This document shows, piece by piece, positions 34,312-41,214 of a DNA stretch of 41,214 nucleotides. A program made the position numbers and the translations under genes. The stretch is from Enterococcus lemanii (GTDB lineage: Bacteria; Bacillota; Bacilli; Lactobacillales; Enterococcaceae), in NCBI RefSeq assembly GCF_016909125.1, contig NZ_JAFBFD010000031.1, forward strand, positions 1-41,214, in the 5' to 3' direction. Each line of letters begins with the position of its first letter. The stretch's first letter is position 1. Below the pieces are notes generated by a model. The model was not told where the DNA came from. It saw only the letters and a list, made by a program, of their open reading frames with translations, and did not search any database.

Positions 34312-34546
34312 GATTTAATACTCCTTATTCTTTTATTCACTAGAAAAAATAAACAGTCTTAAAGTGATCCTTCTAGGTTTATAGTTCAATTTTACCATAT
34401 TTACTTGGAATAAAAACAAACAATACCAAGCAAAAAAATTAAAATAACAATTGTGTATATTCTGTAAAATAATAGCAAGTATCGCTCATCCTTTTTTTTG
34501 CTAACGCAGCTGTAGATCCGTTGGTTTTTTATTTATACTTAAATAG
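34312..34546. other. Upstream region of the methyltransferase operon
   Basis: AT-rich, no gene. It holds the ribosome site next to the ATG and presumably the promoter, but no hexamer pair stands out. Confidence 0.35.
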
Positions 34547-34594
34547 AAAATGCGTGATTCAATCCTAACAAGGATGATTGAATCACGCATTTTT
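34547..34594. terminator. Terminator downstream of the yghU-like gene
   Basis: Perfect 18-bp arms AAAATGCGTGATTCAATC and GATTGAATCACGCATTTT around a short loop, just past the stop codon at 34608 on the minus strand. T runs on both sides make it bidirectional. Confidence 0.85.
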
Positions 34595-34607
34595 CTCATT
34601 TATTCTT

Positions 34608-35390
34608 CTACTCAATCGCCTGATAATCCGCGGCTAATGCTCGAATCACCGCGGGACGCTTTGCCACACGATTGGCCCAAGCAATCACATGTGGGTATTC
34701 TTGCACACTTAAAAACTCAGCGGAACCGCCATATAACTCTCCTTGCACTAAACGACCATACCAAGGCCAAAGCGCCATGTCAACAATCGAATAGTCATCT
34801 CCTGTGACGTATGATTTATCAGCCAGTTGTTGATTTAACACGTCTAGTTGACGCTTTGTTTCCATGGTGTAACGGTTAATTGGGTATTCTTGTGCTTCAG
34901 GAGCGTAATGGTAAAAGTGGCCAAAACCACCACCAACAAAAGGAGCGGCACCTGTTTGCCAAAAAAGCCAATTCATCGCTTCAGTCCGTTTCGCAAAGTC
35001 GGTTGGTAAAAATTGATGAAATTTATCCGCTAAATAAACCAAAATTGAAACCGATTCAAAGACACGCACCGGTTCTTCACCAGAGTAATCCATTAACGCG
35101 GGAATTTTTGAATTTGGATTAATCGCAACAAAATCACTGCCAAATTGATCGCCTTTGCCAATATCAATTTTATATAAATCGTAAGCTGCTTCATTCACAC
35201 CAGCTTCTTTTAATTCTTCCAATAGAATAGTGACTTTCATACCATTGGGCGTGCCTAGTGAATAAACTTGTAAGGGCGCCGTCCCAACCGGTAATCTTTG
35301 TTCAAAACGACTGCCGGCATCCGGACGATTGCCGGTGCGTTTCACTGCTTCGTGCCATTCCCAAACTTTTGGAATTTTGTATTCTGACAT
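34608..35390 (-). CDS. yghU: YghU-like glutathione S-transferase / disulfide-bond reductase
   Basis: 260-aa cytoplasmic GST-fold enzyme of the Nu class. The N-terminal extension (YKIPKVWEWHEAVKRTGNRP) precedes a thioredoxin-like domain with LQVYSLGTPNGMKVTILLEE and NPNSKIPALMDYSG (the cis-Pro glutathione site) and VFESVSILVYLADKF; the C-terminal helical domain has GDDYSIVDMALWPWYGRL. Nu-class enzymes reduce disulfides and peroxides with glutathione. Many enterococci make glutathione, so this is plausible. A LysR-type regulator lies upstream in the same direction. Confidence 0.9.
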   Translation of the reverse strand: MSEYKIPKVWEWHEAVKRTGNRPDAGSRFEQRLPVGTAPLQVYSLGTPNGMKVTILLEELKEAGVNEAAYDLYKIDIGKGDQFGSDFVAINPNSKIPALMDYSGEEPVRVFESVSILVYLADKFHQFLPTDFAKRTEAMNWLFWQTGAAPFVGGGFGHFYHYAPEAQEYPINRYTMETKRQLDVLNQQLADKSYVTGDDYSIVDMALWPWYGRLVQGELYGGSAEFLSVQEYPHVIAWANRVAKRPAVIRALAADYQAIE

Positions 35391-35470
35391 GTAACCCTCT
35401 CCTTACTTCTTGATTTATTACACTTTTTAGTATAACCCTTTCCCAACAAATTCACAAAGATATGGTGTTT

Positions 35471-36385
35471 TTAAGTCAGCGTTCCATTGTCTCGGTTCGC
35501 TAACGTTTCTTTGACTTCTTCAATAAATTTTTTAGCAATCGGAGTTAATTTTCGCTTTTTATTTGTAATAATGCCTAACGTATGAGTGGTGGCGTCTGCT
35601 AATGGTCTTAGCACAATATGTTCATTGATAAAACTATCCACAATCCCTAAGCCAGAAGCATAGGCATCGGATTCGCACAACAGATTCATTAAGGTCCCGC
35701 GGTCATTGGTATACATTACCGGTTGATGATCAAAGGCTTCAATTGGGTCTTCATTAAAAACGGCGGCCGTTTGATCTTCTTGGCTAAAACGAACTTGGGG
35801 ATAGTTGAGTAATTCTTGGGGATAAATAATTTTTTTAAATGCCAGCGGATGATCTTTCTTTAAAAAAATTTGCGTTTGAAATTGCCCGAGTGGTTCAAAG
35901 TCCAACTCTTCTTGTTGAAAATAACGTTCTAAAACACGACGGTTATCTTTGTTTAAATATAAGATCCCTAACTCACTTTTAAAATCACGTACGCTTTCGA
36001 TATTTTTTAGTGTGGTTGTTTCCACTAAATGAAAATTCTGATATTCTTCTTTAAATTGATGCATCACTTTTAAAAAAGGTTGAGATAAAAAATCATACCG
36101 TTGAGTCGTAATCGTAAAATCTTTTTTATAATTGGCTTGAAAATGAGTTTCTAATAAATCGACTTGATCTAAAATACGATTGGCATAAACTAAAAAATCC
36201 ACGCCTTCTTCCGTTAAGTTTACGCCCGATTTTGAGCGGATAAACAATTGAACGGCTAACTCTTCTTCGAGATCTTTTACTGCACTTGATAAACTTGGTT
36301 GCGTAACGTAAAGTTGCTTGGCCGCTTCACTAAAACTACCAGCCTTAGCAATCGCAACGACATAACGACATTGTTGGATATTCAT
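35471..36385 (-). CDS. LysR-family transcriptional regulator
   Basis: 304 aa. Winged helix-turn-helix at the N-terminus: FSEAAKQLYVTQPSLSSAVK and DLEEELAVQLFIRSKSGV, then a linker helix and a co-inducer domain (DFTITTQRYDFLSQPFLK onwards). GAGGAGG precedes the ATG. It lies 80 bp upstream of the glutathione enzyme in the same direction, so that gene may be a target, or the pair may be co-transcribed. Just upstream is a terminator that ends the short-ORF transcript. Inducer unknown. Confidence 0.92.
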   Translation of the reverse strand: MNIQQCRYVVAIAKAGSFSEAAKQLYVTQPSLSSAVKDLEEELAVQLFIRSKSGVNLTEEGVDFLVYANRILDQVDLLETHFQANYKKDFTITTQRYDFLSQPFLKVMHQFKEEYQNFHLVETTTLKNIESVRDFKSELGILYLNKDNRRVLERYFQQEELDFEPLGQFQTQIFLKKDHPLAFKKIIYPQELLNYPQVRFSQEDQTAAVFNEDPIEAFDHQPVMYTNDRGTLMNLLCESDAYASGLGIVDSFINEHIVLRPLADATTHTLGIITNKKRKLTPIAKKFIEEVKETLANRDNGTLT

Positions 36386-36408
36386 GTAAGCCCCTCCTCT
36401 TATTTCGT

Positions 36409-36452
36409 AAAAAAAAAGAAAGGTCCCGATAAAAAAAGCATCGAGTCCTTTC
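36409..36452 (-). terminator. Terminator between the short ORF and the LysR gene
   Basis: On the minus strand GAAAGG and CGAT pair with ATCG and CCTTTC around a T-rich loop, followed by nine T. It lies in what could be the LysR leader, so it may act as a simple terminator or as an attenuator. Confidence 0.7.
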
Positions 36453-36472
36453 GCAAAAATCAGATTTTGTCT

Positions 36473-36562
36473 TTATCTAATCGGTTGCCAAAGAACATGA
36501 TGACACATCGCCATCATGTTGCACATGTGATTAAATTGTTTGACATTTTTGCGCTTGGTCAT
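36473..36562 (-). CDS. Short ORF (29 aa), possible leader peptide
   Basis: ATG at 36560-36562 with AGAGGTG six bases upstream. The product begins MTKRKNVKQF and continues NHMCNMMAMCHHVLW, unusually rich in His, Met and Cys, ending QPIR. It is followed within 25 bases by a rho-independent terminator. This order (ribosome site, small ORF, terminator, regulator gene) resembles a leader peptide or a stand-alone small protein, perhaps metal-binding. Too short to prove from sequence alone. Confidence 0.45.
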   Translation of the reverse strand: MTKRKNVKQFNHMCNMMAMCHHVLWQPIR

Positions 36563-36732
36563 CGTTTTCACCTCTTTAGCCTTCATTGCATGTTTATTGA
36601 TTGGTTGCATTGGTTGCTTCTAACCATACCACGAAATAAAAAAAACAGATAATTAATAATTTTTATATCTCATAATTGTTTTTGTTTATAGCTATGATAC
36701 CATAAAACATTCTGTCAGAGGGAGAGTTTTCA

Positions 36733-36870
36733 ATGTCGGCTAAAATGTTACTTCGTATACAGTACATCGGGTTATTAATTATGTTACTTAGTCTATTCTA
36801 TGAACTGTATTTTACCGCTTTTTGTTTTGCGCTTGTCTCTATCATTTCTTTTGTCTATCGCAAACTGTAA
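36733..36870 (+). CDS. Small hydrophobic membrane peptide (45 aa)
   Basis: ATG with GGGAGAG eight bases upstream. The product MSAKMLLRIQYIGLLIMLLS continues as a second hydrophobic stretch (LYFTAFCFALVSIISFVY) and ends RKL, so two membrane segments with positive ends. Family not recognised. An overlapping frame to 37033 also reads hydrophobic (LILICLLLAIGVSARKSLMQ) but lacks a good start; it may be a second small gene or chance. Confidence 0.5.
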   Translation: MSAKMLLRIQYIGLLIMLLSLFYELYFTAFCFALVSIISFVYRKL

Positions 36871-37065
36871 ATCATGCGTTTGCTTAATTTTAATTTGTTT
36901 GCTTTTAGCAATCGGAGTTTCAGCGCGCAAATCACTCATGCAAATTTTGTGTGCAAGCTTGAGCTTCTATTTCTTACTAAACACCATGACTCATTTTTTT
37001 CTTTCATTACACAAAAAAAACACCACTCATTGAATGAATGACGTTTTTTTCTTTTATAACAAATC

Positions 37066-37794
37066 TTACAGTAGTGGCATAATCCAATTCACCCACACCC
37101 AACTAAAAGGCATGGCCAAAATCATCGCTGGAATCATATCGGCTACTGGGAACATTTTTACTTGGATGATACGAAAACCCGTCGCTAACATCAGTACACC
37201 ACCACAAGCTTTAAAATCTAAAATCATCGCCGGTGTCGTCAAAGGGAAAATCATTTTTGCTCCTAGAAACAACAAGAAGAAAATCATAAATTGCGGAATG
37301 GCGATTACCGAAACAACATAGCCTAATTGAGCCGCAAAAATCATCGCCGTAAAGAAATCTAAAATAGATTTCGCAATGAGTACCGAGCTATCACCGGTCA
37401 TTCCTAAATCAAGACTCCCGTAAATTCCCGTCCCACTCGCACAAAACAACACAATAATTGTTACGAGTTGATTTAAGAAATCTTCCTGTGAAAGCGTCGT
37501 TTGTTCACCTGAAAACAACTTCGCAATTGGCTTTTGCATCCATAAGGCCCCTTGATTCATTTTATTTCCTAAACGAAAAACCAAACCAAGGGCTGTTCCA
37601 ACCACCACCGAAAAAATCACAGCGGGCATGTTTTTCATCGGCGCAATGGCATAAACCCCCATCGTCATTGAAGCAACACCTAAAATGAGGTTCATCTCGG
37701 TCTTGATTCGATTCGGGAGGATATGTCCGATATTCCCTCCAACGATTCCTCCGATAAAGATTGCTAAGCTGTTAATGATAATTCCAATTGGCAT
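37066..37794 (-). CDS. DUF554-family membrane protein
   Basis: 242-aa polytopic protein of the DUF554 (YdfK/YqgA) family. Glycine-rich first segment INSLAIFIGGIVGGNIGHIL, then AVIFSVVVGTALGLVFRLG, a VTIIVLFCASGTGIYGSLDL motif typical of the family, and five or so further segments to the C-terminus. Function unknown. Stands alone between the small membrane peptide and the deacetylase operon. Confidence 0.88.
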   Translation of the reverse strand: MPIGIIINSLAIFIGGIVGGNIGHILPNRIKTEMNLILGVASMTMGVYAIAPMKNMPAVIFSVVVGTALGLVFRLGNKMNQGALWMQKPIAKLFSGEQTTLSQEDFLNQLVTIIVLFCASGTGIYGSLDLGMTGDSSVLIAKSILDFFTAMIFAAQLGYVVSVIAIPQFMIFFLLFLGAKMIFPLTTPAMILDFKACGGVLMLATGFRIIQVKMFPVADMIPAMILAMPFSWVWVNWIMPLL

Positions 37795-37824
37795 AGTGGG
37801 ACTCCTTATTCTGATTAAATATAT

Positions 37825-38598
37825 TTAAAAATAACGGTAATCAATTAATTCGATTTCTTGTTCAATTAACTCTTGTTTTATTTTTGGATCAATCAACATT
37901 TCTACTTCTTGTGTTCGTGGAATTAGTAATGAAGAATGATTTAAAATATAAGCATCCAAATAGCCAGGATGGCAAACAAAGATATTTACACCATCTTCGT
38001 GCAGGTGAGTACTTAAATTTCTTAATGTTTGATAAGGGTCATAATCAGGCTTCATACTTTCCATAATTAGATAGGATTTCGTCTGATTAATATAAGTAAA
38101 AGAACCCGTTTCGATTGCATTCGGATTGGTATTTTCAGGAAGCCCTGAATAAGTTAAACCTTCTTGGATCGAAAATTGTTTTAAAGCTGTAAAAAAATTA
38201 TCACTTGCAATCGCGTGTCCTTCAAAATAATCAGGTTTTCTTCCAAATAATTCGATAAAGCGATTATATTGGTTTTGTATTTCTAGCAACGCTTCTTCAA
38301 CCACCACAAAATCTTTTTCAGCAGTACGGTACGTCTTTGATGATTTAAAAAAGCCTGCTTCATCAACCAGCGATGGAATCAATAATGGATCCGTTAAAGG
38401 TTGGCCTACACAAATATTCGTATGCTGACCAAAAGCGATCTTCTCATTTTTCAATAAGGAAACACCATGTTCAGTAGCAGCCATATTTAACATGACACCC
38501 ACGCTACCAATCAGTCCTTCTTTGACTGATTTTTCAATTCCATAATTTACTCCTTCAGAATACCCTAAATCATCTGCTCGAAACAGTATTTTTCTCAA
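37825..38598 (-). CDS. ChbG/YdjC-family carbohydrate deacetylase
   Basis: 257-aa metal-dependent deacetylase acting on N-acetylated oligosaccharides such as chitobiose or its phosphate. The metal site is visible: Asp pair in RADDLGYSEG (8-10), His in AFGQHTNI near 60 and His in YFEGHAIAS near 127; the last part has FVCHPGYLD. Length normal. It starts with TTG, AGAGGTGG upstream, and overlaps the end of the PTS gene by 29 bases, so it probably acts on the sugar phosphate that PTS brings in. Confidence 0.9.
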   Translation of the reverse strand: MRKILFRADDLGYSEGVNYGIEKSVKEGLIGSVGVMLNMAATEHGVSLLKNEKIAFGQHTNICVGQPLTDPLLIPSLVDEAGFFKSSKTYRTAEKDFVVVEEALLEIQNQYNRFIELFGRKPDYFEGHAIASDNFFTALKQFSIQEGLTYSGLPENTNPNAIETGSFTYINQTKSYLIMESMKPDYDPYQTLRNLSTHLHEDGVNIFVCHPGYLDAYILNHSSLLIPRTQEVEMLIDPKIKQELIEQEIELIDYRYF

Positions 38599-40009
38599 CT
38601 AATTCCACCTCTTTTTTTGTTTCTTTTACACCTAAGACATATGTGACACCTGCACTAATTATAAAACCTATACCACAAGCGATTAGCCCGTTTATGGTAT
38701 TCGCCGTTGTTCCACCAAAAAATGCCGTCATTGCGATAAAACTTGCAACTGGAATCATCGCATAAGTGGTCACACCCGTAATTCCTGCATAGACTCCTCC
38801 AGCAAGACCACCAATAATTAATCCAATAAATGGTTTTTTATAACGAGCACCTAAACCATATAGTGCTGGTTCAGTCACGCCACCAATAAACGAAGCCACT
38901 AAGAAAGAAAAAGCCAGCGCTCGTTCGTCTTTTTTACGTAAACTAAGAAAAGAGCCTAGACTCATACCTGCAACACAAATACTTGCGACAATAGCTGCTG
39001 GCGAGACTAATGCTTCTTGTCCATTTTGTGCAAATACTGTAATCATCGTTGTAATTAACAATAAATGCATACCGGTCATAACTAAGAATTGCCATAAAGC
39101 AGCAATAACAGCGACGGCTAAGAACCCTGCAACTGAATCTAAGGATAATAGGAAACGGCTTAAATACTCACCTAATCGAAAGCCAATCGGACCCAAAACA
39201 ATTAACATAATCGGTAACATTGTCGCAATAGCTAATGCTGGTGAAAAAACGGTTGCTAAGGTTGTTGGGACAATTTTTTTATAAAATTTTTCTACATATA
39301 CCATTACCCAAACAGATAGAATAATTGGAATAACTGTATTCGAATAGTTTTGAGCACTTGCTGAAATTCCATAGACAGAAAACACCTGACCTTCTGTCGC
39401 AATTTGAATTAACGTTGGGTGAACCAAAATAGCACCTAACAACATCCCTAAAACAGGGGTGGTTCCTAATTTTTTACTTGCTGTATAACCTAGCAAAATT
39501 GGGAAGAAATAAAATCCTGCATCGCCAACCATGGTTAATAGTTGGTAGAGTTGGCTCCCATCAGCTATAACTCCTAACATTGATGGTCCAAATACCGCTA
39601 TCACCATTTTAAACATTGAAACGGCGACGAGTGCTGGAATTAATGGTGTTAAGCTACCCGCTAAACCATCTAAAATCGCATTCCCTAATTTTTTTAACGA
39701 AAACGGTTCTTTTTCAACTTGTTTTTGCTCGCTTTCGTCCTGACTAACTGTAATACCACTTTTTTCAAGTTGTCCCATAAATGCATCATACACATGAGGA
39801 ACCGTTTGACCAATAATAATTTGGTATTGTCCCCCCTTTTGACTTACACCCAAGACACCAGGGATTTTCTTCACTTCATTTGTATCAACAATACTATCAT
39901 CTACTAAATTTAACCGTAGACGTGTCATGCAGTGCGTGACTTGCGAAACGTTCGTTTGCCCCCCAACACTTTCTAAAATGCGCTGTGCTAATTCTTGATT
40001 TTTATCCAT
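38570..40009 (-). CDS. PTS EIIBC, glucose/beta-glucoside superfamily
   Basis: 479-aa sugar permease with fused EIIB. The EIIB phospho-Cys lies in VTHCMTRLRLNL near residue 27, followed by GGQYQIIIGQTVPHVYDAFM; EIIC spans about ten segments, with GGVTEPALYGLGARYKKPF (conserved sugar site) near 380. No EIIA is attached, so another EIIA must supply phosphate. Controlled by the BglG-type protein upstream through the RAT-like sequence. I chose the ATG at 40007-40009, since GGAGGGAAAAG upstream fits it; the ATG at 40024 overlaps that site. Substrate is likely a beta-glucoside or amino-sugar disaccharide. Confidence 0.9.
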   Translation of the reverse strand: MDKNQELAQRILESVGGQTNVSQVTHCMTRLRLNLVDDSIVDTNEVKKIPGVLGVSQKGGQYQIIIGQTVPHVYDAFMGQLEKSGITVSQDESEQKQVEKEPFSLKKLGNAILDGLAGSLTPLIPALVAVSMFKMVIAVFGPSMLGVIADGSQLYQLLTMVGDAGFYFFPILLGYTASKKLGTTPVLGMLLGAILVHPTLIQIATEGQVFSVYGISASAQNYSNTVIPIILSVWVMVYVEKFYKKIVPTTLATVFSPALAIATMLPIMLIVLGPIGFRLGEYLSRFLLSLDSVAGFLAVAVIAALWQFLVMTGMHLLLITTMITVFAQNGQEALVSPAAIVASICVAGMSLGSFLSLRKKDERALAFSFLVASFIGGVTEPALYGLGARYKKPFIGLIIGGLAGGVYAGITGVTTYAMIPVASFIAMTAFFGGTTANTINGLIACGIGFIISAGVTYVLGVKETKKEVELVEKNTVSSR

Positions 40010-40051
40010 CTCTTTTCCCTCCATATTTTATTCATTTTAAATAAAATAAAA

Positions 40052-40082
40052 GGTCTAGCCGAATATTACTCCGTCACTATCC
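40052..40082 (-). promoter_or_regulatory. Ribonucleic antiterminator (RAT)-like site
   Basis: On the minus strand GGATAGTGACGGAG runs to CGGCTAGACC, similar in layout to BglG/LicT targets (GGATTGTGACTG...GGCAAAACC). It is followed by CTTTTATTTTATTT and lies in the leader between the antiterminator gene and EIIBC. The overlapping terminator stem is imperfect. Confidence 0.5.
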
Positions 40083-40106
40083 AGTAAAAAAAGTGGCCTC
40101 CTTTGT

Positions 40107-40964
40107 TTAGTTATTTATTGTCATCCGATTGTCTTTGGTAGTCAACCGAACAATATGTATTAATAAAAATAGTCGTTCGCCTTCGATTTCTTTCTGATAT
40201 TTCTTCGTTAACAAGTCAATGATTTGCGAAACAACTTCTGCTTGCTTCGGGTATTCTTTTAAAAGCAAAGCAACCATGTGTGAACTTTTATCATAATGAA
40301 GTGTGCCATTTTGAATCATTCTTTGTAATAAGAAACGTAGATGTAGTACAAAGCGAGCATAATCTAAACTACCACTCTCTAAAGCAATTATCGGAAATTT
40401 TGCTTCAATTAATTGCATCATTTCGGTAATTGTATTGGTGATACCTACTGTTTCTTGAAATTCAACATCCATTTCTGAATTAACAATATGCACCGCAATA
40501 AAATTGGCTTCTTCTCTTGGCACTTTTAGATCAAAATGATGTGCAATCGTGTTTACTGCTTCTGTTGCTAATTGATATTCTTCTGGATACAACGCTTGAA
40601 CATTCCATAAAAGCGAGCTATCAAATTGAATCCCTAATGCCGTTCTTTCTAAAAAATTTGAAATGTGATCGGTTAATGTGATGTAGATTTTATCATTGAT
40701 TTTTTTATTCGTTTTCTTTTTTAAATCTTCGATAATTCGTTCTGTTACTTCAATAATATCATCTGGAATATCCATAATGATTTCTTGGTATTGACGAATG
40801 GTTTCTTTTGTATCGAGTCGAAAAATTTTCTCAACTTTCTCTTCATCAACTGGATCGCCGGATTTCTTTCCAAAAGCAATCCCTTTGCCTTTAATAACAA
40901 TTTCTTCACCTGACTGATCTAAACTAACGATGGTATTATTATTCAATACACGTGTAATAATCAT
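40107..40964 (-). CDS. BglG/LicT-family transcription antiterminator
   Basis: 285 aa in three parts: RNA-binding CAT domain at 1-55 (ITRVLNNNTIVSLDQSGEEI, VIKGKGIAFGKKSGD), PRD1 with the His in LTDHISNFLERTALG near 97 and HHFDLKVPREEANFIAVHIVN, and PRD2 with FVLHLRFLLQRM and LFLLIHIVRLT. In the family, PTS enzymes phosphorylate the PRD histidines and so link antitermination to sugar supply. Its ribosome site GGAG overlaps the stop codon of an upstream gene fragment, so it was an internal gene of a longer operon. Confidence 0.92.
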   Translation of the reverse strand: MIITRVLNNNTIVSLDQSGEEIVIKGKGIAFGKKSGDPVDEEKVEKIFRLDTKETIRQYQEIIMDIPDDIIEVTERIIEDLKKKTNKKINDKIYITLTDHISNFLERTALGIQFDSSLLWNVQALYPEEYQLATEAVNTIAHHFDLKVPREEANFIAVHIVNSEMDVEFQETVGITNTITEMMQLIEAKFPIIALESGSLDYARFVLHLRFLLQRMIQNGTLHYDKSSHMVALLLKEYPKQAEVVSQIIDLLTKKYQKEIEGERLFLLIHIVRLTTKDNRMTINN

Positions 40965-40972
40965 TTTATCTC

Positions 40973-41093
40973 CTAACGAATGGTTAACAAGTCATCTTTG
41001 ATTGCAACTGGACCAAAACTCAATGGTTTTTCTAATTCTTTCCCTCGAGCTTCGGTTACAATTAAGATCACTAGTGGTGCAAAGATTTTTTCA
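40973..41093 (-). pseudogene. 3' fragment of an upstream operon gene, cut by an insertion sequence
   Basis: In frame it reads KIFAPLVILIVTEARGKELE and then KPLSFGPVAIKDDLLTIR, ending with TAG at 40973-40975 nine bases before the BglG start. Upstream of CEKIF the frame hits a stop and the sequence changes character near 41094. I do not recognise the protein. The operon has lost its first gene, and probably its own promoter, to the insertion. Confidence 0.5.
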
Positions 41094-41214
41094 CACTAAA
41101 AATTGCTATTATTACTATTCAGACGCAAAAAAGTCCTTTATACTGAATCAAGGATGACTTATCCAAGACCAATAAAAAAGGACTAACGCATGGATAAGTA
41201 TAACAAAAAAACAG
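41094..41214 (+). mobile_element. Left end of an insertion sequence (family uncertain)
   Basis: Sequence from about 41094 to the window edge. It has a 9-base inverted pair (AGTCCTTT near 41137, AAAGGACT near 41177) in the leader, and an ATG at 41189-41191 preceded by AAAAAAGGA that opens a frame beginning MDKYNKKT. That start resembles those of enterococcal transposases, but only eight codons are present, so the family cannot be fixed. Confidence 0.5.

Noticed and set aside
36800-37033. 77-codon hydrophobic open frame
   Set aside because: Its start lies inside the better supported 45-aa ORF and has no ribosome site; kept only as a remark on that entry.
1-41214. CRISPR arrays, tRNA and rRNA genes
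   Set aside because: No regularly spaced repeats and no tRNA- or rRNA-like stretches were seen on either strand by eye; a dedicated search could not be run.

Overview
The window is low-GC DNA from a Firmicute of the order Lactobacillales, most likely an Enterococcus or a close relative. This is inferred from strong AGGAGG-type ribosome sites, PTS operons with a BglG-type antiterminator, an SdpR/SdpI pair, a YghU-type glutathione enzyme and the mix of IS256, IS1634, IS1182 and IS3 family elements. No rRNA, tRNA or CRISPR array was found. The window is mainly accessory: two antiphage-type loci, sugar-use operons, and much insertion-sequence and recombination debris.

Positions 1-10500: a minus-strand pair of an OLD-family ATPase/TOPRIM nuclease and a UvrD-like helicase, the composition of a Gabija defence system, whose helicase 3' end looks decayed. 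An intact IS256-family element (8-bp target duplication) sits just upstream, followed by an IS1634-family element in the remains of an IS1182-type transposase. Then come a GNAT acetyltransferase, a DUF4298-type protein and an sdpRI operon with a palindromic operator.

Positions 10671-22973: the most interesting part. A nine-gene minus-strand operon (isomerase, split transketolase, FGGY kinase, esterase, apiosidase-like glycosidase, PTS EIIC, EIIB, EIIA) lies divergent from a LacI-type regulator. The set fits intracellular release and breakdown of the branched pentose D-apiose: glycosidase frees apiose, isomerase makes apulose, kinase makes apulose 4-phosphate, and the two-subunit transketolase feeds it into the pentose phosphate pool. 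The isomerase has the L-fucose isomerase fold, not the fold I recall for known apiose isomerases. The transporter is broken: EIIC has one nonsense codon and EIIA is cut off. The whole block is flanked by 251-bp direct repeats, one ending inside an intact small gene, the other holding only its 3' part. An IS3 element with a nonsense codon in orfA and a truncated ABC ATPase gene lie at the inner right edge.

Positions 22800-29050: the intact small gene, a decayed gene, a 224-bp element with inverted-repeat ends, then an AraC-type regulator divergent from a GH36 alpha-galactosidase, and an OFA-family transporter.

Positions 29050-34600: a two-gene restriction-modification-like locus. It has an N6-adenine methyltransferase carrying three 15-bp in-frame repeats, and a large protein with a GIY-YIG-like domain, a DEAH helicase and a degenerate methyltransferase-like tail.

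Positions 34600-41214: a YghU-like glutathione enzyme, a LysR regulator, a short ORF followed by a terminator, a small membrane peptide, a DUF554 membrane protein, and a bglG-PTS-chbG type operon whose first gene is cut by another insertion sequence at the window edge.
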